From the NCBI GenBank assembly GCA_964036275.1, contig CAXIWQ010000007.1, forward strand, positions 48,003 to 112,002: a stretch of DNA of 64,000 nt, read 5' to 3'. Position numbers and translations under genes: made by a program. Below the pieces are notes generated by a model. The model made no database searches. It was not told where the DNA came from and was given only the letters and a program-made list of their open reading frames with translations. This document shows positions 51,960 to 61,900 of the stretch, piece by piece (position 1 is the first letter of the stretch; each line of letters begins with the position of its first letter). Source of the DNA: Litoditis marina. Taxonomy: Eukaryota > Nematoda > Chromadorea > Rhabditida > Rhabditidae.

Positions 51960-54900
51960 GAACATTCTTAAAACCTGAAAAAAATTGCGCGATCGGAATA
52001 ATTCAGATCTGAAATGATCGACTCTTCGAACTTTCTTCAAACCTGCAAAATATGCGCGATTTGAAACAATTCAGATCGGAAATGATCGAGTCTTAGAACA
52101 TTCTTAAAACCTGAAAAAAATTGCGCGATCGGAATAATTCAGATCTGAAATGATCGACTCTTCGAACTTTCTTCAAACCTGCAAAATATGCGCGATTTGA
52201 AACAATTTAGATCGGAAATGATCGAGTCCTAGAACATTCTTAAAACCTGCAAAAATTGCGCGATCGGAATAATTCGGATCTGAAATGATCGAGTCTCAGA
52301 ACCTTCTTAAAACCTGCAAAAATTGCGCGATTTGGAACAATTCAGATCGGAAATGATCGAGTCTTAGAACATTCTTAAAACCTGAAAAAATTGCGCGATT
52401 GGAATAATTTAGATCGGAAATGATCGAGTCTCAGAACATTCATAAAATCTGCAAAAATTGCGCGATCGGAATAATTCGGATCTGAAATCATCGAGTCATT
52501 CTTAAACATTCTGAAAACCTGCAAAAATTGCGCGATTGGAATAATCCAGATCTGAAATGATCGAGTCTTAGAACATATTTAAAACCTGCAAAAATTGCGC
52601 GATCGGAATAATTCAGATCTGAAATGATCGACTCTTCGATTTCTTCAAACCTGCAAAATATGCGCGATTTGAAACAATTTAGATCGGAAATGATCGAGTC
52701 CTAGAACATTCTTAAAACCTGCAAAAATTGCGCGATTTGGAACAATTCAGATCGGAAATGATCGAGTCTCAGAACCTTCTTAAAACCTGCAAAATTGCGC
52801 GATTTGGAACAATTCAGATCGGAAATGATCGAGTCTTAGAACATTCTTAAAACCTGAAAAAATTGCGCGATTGGAATAATTTAGATCGGAAATGATCGAG
52901 TCTCAGAACATTCATAAAATCTGCAAAATTGCGCGATCGGAATAATTCGGATCTGAAATCATCGAGTCATTCTTAAACATTCTGAAAACCTGCAAAAATT
53001 GCGCGATTGGAATAATCCAGATCTGAAATGATCGAGTCTTAGAACATATTTAAAACCTGCAAAAATTGCGCGATTCGGAACAATTCAGACAGGAAATGAT
53101 CGAGTCTTGAAACATTCTTAAAACCTGCAAAAATTGCGCGACTGGAATAATTCAGATCTGAAACCATCGAGTCTTAGAACATTCTTAAAACCTGCGAAAA
53201 TTGCGCGATTGGAATAATCCAGATCTGAAATGATCGAGTCTTAGAACATTCCTAAAACCTGCAAAAATTGCGCGATTCGGAACAATTCAGACAGGAAATG
53301 ATCGAGTCTTGAAACATTCTTAAAACCTGCAAAAATTGCGCGACTGGAATAATTCAGATCTGAAACCATCGAGTCTTAGAACATTCTTAAAACCTGCGAA
53401 AATTGCGCGATTGGAATAATCCAGATCTGAAATGATCGAGTCTTAGAACATATTTAAAACCTGCAAAAATTGCGCAATTCGGAACAATTCCGACAGGAAA
53501 TGATCGAGTCTTAGAACATTCCTAAAACCTGCAAAAAGTGCGTGATTGGAATAATTCAGATCTGAAATGATCGAGTCTTAGAACATTATTGAACCTGCAA
53601 AAGTTGCGCGATTTGGAACAATTCAGATCGGAAATGATCGAGTCTTAGAACATTCTTAAAACCTGAAAAAAATTGCGCGATCGGAATAATTCAGATCTGA
53701 AATGATCGACTCTTCGAACTTTCTTCAAACCTGCAAAATATGCGCGATTTGAAACAATTCAGATCGGAAATGATCGAGTCTTAGAACATTCTTAAAACCT
53801 GAAAAAATTGCGCGATCGGAATAATTCAGATCTGAAATGATCGACTCTTCGAACTTTCTTCAAAACTGCAAAATATGCGCGATTTGAAACAATTTAGATC
53901 GGAAATGATCGAGTCCTAGAACATTCTTAAAACCTGCAAAAATTGCGCGATCGGAATAATTCGGATCTGAAATGATCGAGTCTCAGAACCTTCTTAAAAC
54001 CTGCAAAAATTGCGCGATTTGGAACAATTCAGATCGGAAATGATCGAGTCTTAGAACATTCTTAAAACCTGAAAAAATTGCGCGATTGGAATAATTTAGA
54101 TCGGAAATGATCGAGTCTCAGAACATTCATAAAATCTGCAAAAATTGCGCGATCGGAATAATTCGGATCTGAAATCATCGAGTCATTCTTAAACATTCTG
54201 AAAACCTGCAAAAATTGCGCGATTGGAATAATCCAGATCTGAAATGATCGAGTCTTAGAACATATTTAAAACCTGCAAAAATTGCGCGATCGGAATAATT
54301 CAGATCTGAAATGATCGACTCTTCGAACTTTCTTCAAACCTGCAAAATATGCGCGATTTGAAACAATTTAGATCGGAAATGATCGAGTCCTAGAACATTC
54401 TTAAAACCTGAAAAAATTGCGCGATTGGAATAATTTAGATCGGAAATGATCGAGTCTCAGAACATTCATAAAATCTGCAAAAATTGCGCGATCGGAATAA
54501 TTCGGATCTGAAATCATCGAGTCATTCTTAAACATTCTGAAAACCTGAAAAAATTGCGCGATTGGAATAATCCAGATCTGAAATGATCGAGTCTTAGAAC
54601 ATATTTAAAACCTGCAAAAATTGCGCGATTCGGAACAATTCAGACAGGAAATGATCGAGTCTTGAAACATTCTTAAAACCTGCAAAAATTGCGCGACTGG
54701 AATAATTCAGATCTGAAACCATCGAGTCTTAGAACATTCTTAAAACCTGCGAAAATTGCGCGATTGGAATAATCCAGATCTGAAATGATCGAGTCTTAGA
54801 ACATTCCTAAAACCTGCAAAAATTGCGCGATTCGGAACAATTCAGACAGGAAATGATCAAGTCTTGAAACATTCTTAAAACCTGCAAAAATTGCGCGACT

Positions 54901-55195
54901 GGAATAATTCAGATCTGAAACCATCGAGTCTTAGAACATTCTTAAAACCTGCGAAAATTGCGCGATTGGAATAATCCAGATCTGAAATGATCGAGTCTTA
55001 GAACATATTTAAAACCTGCAAAAATTGCGCAATTCGGAACAATTCCGACAGGAAATGATCGAGTCTTAGAACATTCCTAAAACCTGCAAAAAGTGCGTGA
55101 TTGGAATAATTCAGATCTGAAATGATCGAGTCTTAGAACATTCTTGAACCTGCAAAAGTTGCGCGATTTGGAACAATTCGGATCGAAAATGATCG
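51960..55195 (+). repeat. Satellite B 25/23-monomer repeat (1687/1555-bp offset)
   Basis: The stretch 51960-53640 recurs at 53648-55195. In the first part matched landmarks are 1687 bp apart (TCTCAG 52294 and 53981; CATAAAATCTG 52441 and 54128). In the second part they are 1555 bp apart (TCCAG 53016 and 54571; TTGAAACATTC 53107 and 54662; GAACCTGCAAAAG 53591 and 55146). The offset drops by 132 bp because the second copy lacks two monomers present at about 52725-52855. The repeat includes rare forms such as AAAGTGCGTGATTGG and TCATTCTTAAACATTC. Confidence 0.85.
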
Positions 55196-55877
55196 AGTCT
55201 TAGAACATATTTAAAACCTGCAAAAATTGCGCGATTCGGAACAATTCAGACAGGAAATGATCGAGTCTTAGAACATTCCTAAAACCTGCAAAAATTGCGC
55301 GATTTGAAACAATTTAGATAGGAAATGATCGAGTCTTAGAACATTCTTAAAACCTGCAAAAATTGCGCGATTGGAATAATCCAGATCTGAAATGATCGAG
55401 TCTTAGAACATTCTTAAAACCTGCAAAAATTGCGCGATTGGAATAATCCAGATCTGAAATGATCGAGTCTTAGAACATTCTTGAAACCTGCAAAAATTGC
55501 GCGATTGGAATAACTCAGATCTGAAATCATCAAATCTTAGAACATTCCTGAAACCTGCAAAAATTGCGCGATTTGGAACAATTCAGATCGGAAATGATCG
55601 AGTCCTAGAACATTCTTAAAACCTGAAAAAATTGCGCGACTGGAATAATTCAGATCTGAAACCATCGAGTCTTAGAACATTCTTAAAACCTGCGAAAATT
55701 GCGCGATTGGAATAATCCAGATCTGAAATGATCGAGTCTTAGAACATTCTTGAAACCTGCAAAAATTGCGCGATTGGAATAACTCAGATCTGAAATCATC
55801 AAATCTTAGAACATTCTTCAAACCTGCAAAAATTGCGCGATTTGAAACAATTTAAATAGGAAATGATCGAGTCTTAG

Positions 55878-55933
55878 AACATTCTTAAAACCTGCAAAAA
55901 TTGCGCGATAAAATCGGAAAAGATCGAGTCTTA
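55878..55933 (+). repeat. Short-form satellite B monomer in arm 1 (56 bp)
   Basis: This monomer is about 11 bp shorter than normal. GCGCGATAAAATCGGAAAAG lacks the ATTCAGA region and has an unusual AAAAGATCGAG. The same deleted form, in reverse orientation, is found in arm 2 at 56523, 57377, 62443, 62831 and 63887. Confidence 0.8.
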
Positions 55934-56483
55934 AAACATATTTAAAACCTGCGAAAATTGCGCGATTTGGAACAATTCAGATCGGAAATGATCGAGTCTT
56001 AGAACATTCTTGAAACCTGAAAAAATTGCGCGATCGGAATAATTCAGATCTGAAATGATCGAGTCTTAGACCATTCTTCAAACCTGCAAAAATTGCGCGA
56101 TTTGGAACAATTCAGATCGGAAATGATCGAGTCTTAGAACATTCTTAAAACCTGCAAAAATTTCGCGATTGGAATAATCCAGATCTGATATGATCGAGTC
56201 TTAGAACATTCTTGAAACCTGCACAAATTGCGCGATTGGAATAATTCAGATCTGAAATCATCGAGTCTTAGAACATTCTTGAAACCTGCAAAAATTGCGC
56301 GATTGGAATGATTCAGATCTGAAATCATCGAGTCTTAGAACATTCTTAAAACCTGCAAAAATTGCGCGATTGGAATAATTCAGATCTGAAATCATCGAGT
56401 CTTAGAACTTTCTTCAAACCTGCAAAAATTGCGCGATTTGAAACAATTTAGATAGGAAATAATCGAGTCTTAGAACATTCCTG

Positions 56484-56515
56484 AAACCTGCAAAAAGCGC
56501 AATTTTTGCAGGTTT
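56484..56515. other. Inversion point in satellite B with a 13-bp hairpin
   Basis: Arm 1 reaches AAACCTGCAAAAA (56484-56496) and is followed by GCGCAA (56497-56502), then TTTTTGCAGGTTT (56503-56515). The two 13-bp arms are exact reverse complements around six bases. The join cuts short a monomer that should read TTGCGCGA. It converts the B array into two head-to-head arms of at least 6.7 and 7.5 kb. Confidence 0.92.
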
Positions 56516-56522
56516 TAAATAT

Positions 56523-56579
56523 GTTCTAAGACTCGATCTTTTCCGATCCAATCGCGCAATTTTTGCAGGTTTTAGGAAT
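56523..56579 (-). repeat. Short-form satellite B monomer in arm 2 (57 bp)
   Basis: First full monomer after the inversion point. CTCGATCTTTTCCGATCC lacks about 10 bp relative to neighbours and is the reverse complement of the arm 1 short form except for GG in place of AA near the deletion. Further copies start near 57377, 62443, 62831 and 63887, usually followed by GTTCTAAGAC from a monomer containing AAATATG. Confidence 0.8.
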
Positions 56580-57899
56580 GTTCTAAGACTCGATCATTTC
56601 CTGTCTGAATTGTTCCGAATCGCGCAATTTTGCAGGTTTTAAATATGTTCTAAGACTCGATCATTTCCGATCTGAATTGTTCCAAATTGCGCAACTTTTG
56701 CAGGTTCAAGAATGTTCTAAGACTCGATCATTTCAGATCTGGACTATTCCAATCGCGCAATTTTTGCAGGTTTTAAGAATGTTCTAAGACTCGATGGTTT
56801 CAGATCTGAATTATTCCAATCGCGCAATTTTTGCAGGTTTTAAGAATGTTCTAAGACTCGATCATTTCCGATCTGAATTGTTCCAAATCGCGCAATTTTT
56901 GCAGGTTTCAGGAATGTTCTAGGACTCGATTATTTCTTATCTAAATTGTTTCAAATCGCGCAATTTTTGCAGGTTTGAGGAAAGTTCTAAGACTCGATGA
57001 TTTCAGATCTGAATTATTCCAATCGCGCAATTTTTGCAGGTTTTAAGAATGTTCTAAGACTCGATGATTTCAGATCTGAATCATTCCAATCGCGCAATTT
57101 TTGCAGGTTTTAAGACTCGATGATTTCAGATCTGAATTATTCCAATCGCGCAATTTGTGCAGGTTTCAAGAATGTTCTAAGACTCGATCATTTCCAATCT
57201 GAATTATTTCAATCGCGCAATTTTTGCAGGTTTTAAGAATGTTCTAAGACTCGATCATTTTCGATCTGAATTGTTCCAAATCGCGAAATTTTTGCAGGTT
57301 TGAAGAATGTTCTAAGACTCGATTATTTCCGATCTGAATTGTTCCAAATCGCGCAATTTTTGCAGGTTTTAAATATGTTCTAAGACTCGATCTTTTCCGA
57401 TCCAATCGCGCAATTTTTGCAGGTTTTAAGAATGTTCTAAGACTCGATCATTTCCTATCTAAATTGTTTCAAATCGCGCAATTTTTGCAGGTTTGAAGAA
57501 TGTTCTAAGACTCGATGATTTCAGATCTGAATTATTCCAATCGCGCAAGATGTGCAGGTTTCAAGAATGTTCTAAGACTCGATGATTTCAGATCTGAATT
57601 ATTCCAATCGCGCAATTTTTGCAGGTTTTAAGAATGTTCTAAGACTCGATGATTTCAGATCTGAATTATTCCAATCGCGCAATTTTTGCAGGTTTTAAGA
57701 ATGTTCTAAGACTCGATCATTTCAGATCTGGATTATTCCAATCGCGCAATTTTTGCAGGTTATATGAATGTTCTAAGACTCGATCATTTCAGATCTGAAT
57801 TATTCCAATCGCGCGAATTTTGCAGGTTTTAAGAATGTTCTAAGACTCGATGATTTCAGATCCGAATTATTCCAATCGCGCAATTTTTGCAGGTTTCAA

Positions 57900-58975
57900 G
57901 AATGTTCTAAGACTCGATGATTTCAGATATGAATTATTCCAATCGCGCAATTTGTGCAGGTTTCAAGAATGTTCTAAGACTCGATCATTTCCAATCTGAA
58001 TTATTCCAATCGCGCAATTTTTGCAGGTTTCGAGAATGTTCTAAGACTCGATCATTTCAGATCTGGATTATTCCAATTGCGCAATTTTTGCAGGTTTTGA
58101 GAATGTTCTAAGACTCGATCATTTCAGATCTGGATTATTCCAATCGCGCAATTTTTGCAGGTTTTAAGAATGTTCTGAGACTCGATCATTTCCTATCTAA
58201 ATTGTTTCAAATCGCGCATTTTTTGCAGGTTTGAAGAATGTTCTAAGACTCGATGATTTCACATCTGAATTATTCCAATCGCGCAAGATGTGCAGTTTCA
58301 AGAATGTTCTAAGACTCGATGATTTCAGATCTGAATTATTCCAATCGCGCAATTTTTGCAGGTTTTAAGAATGTTCTAAGACTCGATGATTTCAGATCTG
58401 AATTATTCCAATCGCGCAATTTTTGTAGGTTTGAAGAATGTTCTAAGACTCGATGATTTCAGATATGAATTATTCCAATCGCGCAATTTGTGCAGGTTTC
58501 AAGAATGTTCTAAGACTCGATCATTTCCAATCTGAATTATTCCAATCGCGCAATTTTTGCAGGTTTCGAGAATGTTCTAAGACTCGATCATTTCAGATCT
58601 GGATTATTCCAATTGCGCAATTTTTGCAGGTTTTGAGAATGTTCTAAGACTCGATCATTTCAGATCTGGATTATTCCAATCGCGCAATTTTTGCAGGTTT
58701 TAAGAATGTTCTGAGACTCGATCATTTCCTATCTAAATTGTTTCAAATCGCGCATTTTTTGCAGGTTTGAAGAATGTTCTAAGACTCGATGATTTCAGAT
58801 CTGAATTATTCCAATCGCGCAAGATGTGCAGGTTTCAAGAATGTTCTAAGACTCGATGATTTCAGATCTGAATTATTCCAATCGCGCAATTTTTGCAGGT
58901 TTTAAGAATGTTCTAAGACTCGATGATTTCATTCCAATCGCGCAATTTTTGTAGGTTTGAAGAATGTTCTAAGAC
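57900..58975 (-). repeat. Satellite B 8-monomer tandem duplication (536 bp)
   Basis: The segment 57900-58435 is repeated at 58436-58975. Diagnostic variants match at 536-537-bp spacing: the unusual CAGATATGAATTATT near 57926 and 58462, and GCGCAAGATGTG near 58280 and 58817. The second copy has an 11-bp loss (GATTTCATTCC near 58927). Partial relatives of the unit reappear near 61400 and 63364. Confidence 0.85.
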
Positions 58976-61900
58976 TCGATGATTTCAGATCTGAATTATT
59001 CCAATCGCGCAAGATGTGCAGGTTTCAAGAATGTTCTAAGACTCGATGATTTCAGATCTGAATTATTCCAATCGCGCAATTTTTGCAGGTTTTAAGAATG
59101 TTCTAAGACTCGATCATTTCAGATCTGGATATTCCAATCGCGCATTTTTGTAGGTTATATGAATGTTCTAAGACTCGATCATTTCAGATCTGAATTATTC
59201 CAATCGCGCAATTTTTGCAGGTTTTAAGAATGTTCTAAGACTCGATGATTTCAGATCCGAATTATTCCAATCGCGCAATTTTTGCAGGTTTTAGAATGTT
59301 CTAAGACTCGATGATTTCAGATCTGAATTATTCCAATCGCGCAATTTGTGCAGGTTTCAAGAATGTTCTAAGACTCGATCATTTCCAATCTGAATTATTT
59401 CAATCGCGCAATTTTTGCAGGTTTTAAGAATGTTCTAAGACTCGATGATTTCAGATCCGAATTATTCCAATCGCGCAATTTTGCAGGTTTTAAGAATGTT
59501 CTAAGACTCGATGATTTCAGATCTGAATTATTCCAATCGCGCAATTTGTGCAGGTTTCAAGAATGTTCTAAGACTCGATGATTCAGATCTGAATTATTCC
59601 AATCGCGCATTTTTGCAGGTTTTAAGAATGTTCTAAGACTCGATGATTTCAGATCTGAATTATTCCAATCGCGCAATTTTGTAGGTTTGAAGAATGTTCT
59701 AAGACTCGATCATTTCCTATCTAAATTGTTTCAAATCGCGCAATTTTGCAGGTTTGAAGAATGTTCTAAGACTCGATCATTTTCGATCTGAATTGTTCCA
59801 AATCGCGAAATTTTTGCAGGTTTTAAGAATGTTCTAAGACTCGATCATTTCCGATCTAAATTGTTTCAAATCGCGCATATTTTGCAGGTTTTAAGAATGT
59901 TCTAAGACTCGATGATTTCAGATCCGAATTATTCCAATCGCGCAATTTTTGCAGGTTTAAGAATGTTCTAAGACTCGATGATTTCAGATCTGAATTATTC
60001 CAATCGCGCAATTTGTGCAGGTTTCAAGAATGTTCTAGGACTCGATCATTTCAGATCTGGATTATTCCAATCGCGCAATTTTTGTAGGTTATATGAATGT
60101 TCTAAGACTCGATCATTTCAGATCTGAATTATTCCAATCGCGCAATTTTTGCAGGTTTTAAGAATGTTCTAAGACTCGATGATTCAGATCCGAATTATTC
60201 CAATCGCGCAATTTTTGCAGGTTTTAAGAATGTTCTAAGACTCGATGATTTCAGATCTGAATTATTCCAATCGCGCAATTTGTGCAGGTTTCAAGAATGT
60301 TCTAAGACTCGATCATTTCCAATCTGAATTATTTCAATCGCGCAATTTTTGCAGGTTTCAAGAATGTTCTAAGACTCGATCATTTTCGATCTGAATAGTT
60401 CCAAATCGCGAAATTTTTGCAGGTTTCAAGAATGTTCTAAGACTCGATCATTTCCGATCTAAATTGTTTCAAATCGCGCAATTTTTGCAGGTTTGAAGAA
60501 TGTTTAAAGACTCGATCATTTCAGATCTGAATTCTTCCGATCGCGCATTTTTTTCAGGTTTCAAGAATGTTCTAAGACTCGATCATTTCAGATCTGGATT
60601 ATTCCAATCGCGCAATTTTTGCAGGTTTTAAAAATGTTCTAAGAGTTGATCATTTCAGATCTGGATTATTCCAATCGCGCAATTTTTGCAGGTTTTAAGA
60701 ATGTTCTAAGACTCGATGATTTCAGATCTGAATTATTCCAATCGCGCAATTTTTGCAGGTTTCAAGAATGTTCTAAGACTCGATCATTTCAGATCTGGAT
60801 CATTCCAATCGCGCAATTTTTGCAGGTTTTAAGAATGTTCTAAGACTCGATGATTTCAGATCCGAATTATTCCAATCGCGCAATTTTTGCAGGTTTTAAG
60901 AATGTTCTAAGACTCGATGATTTCAGATCTGAATTATTCCAATCGCGCAATTTGTGCAGGTTTCAAGAATGTTCTAAGACTCGATCATTTCCAATCTGAA
61001 TTATTTCAATCGCGCAGTCCTTGCAGGTTTTAAGAATGTTCTAAGACTCGATCATTTCCGATCTAAATTATTCCAATCGCGCAATTTTTGCAGGTTTTAA
61101 GAATGTTCTAAGACTCGATCATTTCAGATCTGGATTATTCCAATCGCGCAATTTTTGCAGGTTATATGAATGTTCTAAGACTCGATCATTTCAGATCTGA
61201 ATTATTCCAATCGCGCAATTTTTGCAGGTTTAAGAATGTTCTAAGACTCGATGATTTCAGATCCGAATTATTCCAATCGCGCAATTTTTGCAGGTTTTAA
61301 GAATGTTCTAAGACTCGATGATTTCAGATCTGAATTATTCCAATCGCGCAATTTGTGCAGGTTCAAGAATGTTCTAAGACTCGATCATTTCCATCTGAAT
61401 TATTCCAATCGCGCAATTTTGCAGGTTTCGAGAATGTTCTAAGACTCGATCATTTCAGATCTGGATTATTCCAATTGCGCAATTTTTGCAGGTTTTGAGA
61501 ATGTTCTAAGACTCGATCATTTCAGATCTGGATTATTCCAATCGCGCAATTTTTGCAGGTTTTAAGAATGTTCTGAGACTCGATCATTTCCTATCTAAAT
61601 TGTTTCAAATCGCGCAATTTTGCAGGTTTGAAGAATGTTCTAAGACTCGATGATTTCAGATCTGAATTATTCCAATCGCGCAAGATGTGCAGGTTTCAAG
61701 AATGTTCTAAGACTCGATGATTTCAGATCTGAATTATTCCAATCGCGCAATTTTTGCAGGTTTTAAGAATGTTCTAAGACTCGATGATTTCAGATCTGAT
61801 TATTCCAATCGCGCAATTTTTGCAGGTTTTAAGAATGTTCTAAGACTCGATCATTTCAGATCTGGATTATTCCAATCGCGCAATTTTTGTAGGTTATATG

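Larger units (their letters stand above)
49797..56496 (+). repeat. Satellite B array, arm 1 (about 67-bp monomers)
   Basis: About 99 tandem monomers of 67-68 bp with the landmarks GAACATTCTTAAAACCTGC, AAAAATTGCGCGATTGG, AATAATTCAGATCTGAAAT and GATCGAGTCTTA. Two main subtypes alternate: GATTGGAATAATTCAGATCTG (67 bp) and GATTTGGAACAATTCAGATCGG (68 bp). Minor subtypes include TTTGAAACAATTTAGATCGG, GATTCGGAACAATTCAGACAGG and a 56-bp short form near 55878. The sequence has no evident similarity to satellite A. Short open frames here are fragmentary and not conserved between monomers, so no coding role is supported. No promoter, RNA gene or transposon is visible. Confidence 0.97.

Noticed and set aside
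56484..56515. Rho-independent terminator at the 13-bp hairpin with T run
   Set aside because: It is the point where the two B arms meet; the T run is part of each monomer. There is no bacterial gene context.
57917..58111. Short ORFs of 60-81 codons in satellite B (MISDLNYSNRAIFAGFKNVLR-like)
   Set aside because: Monomers of 67 bp shift frame every unit, so these are two- or three-monomer frames that reappear only where the array itself is duplicated.
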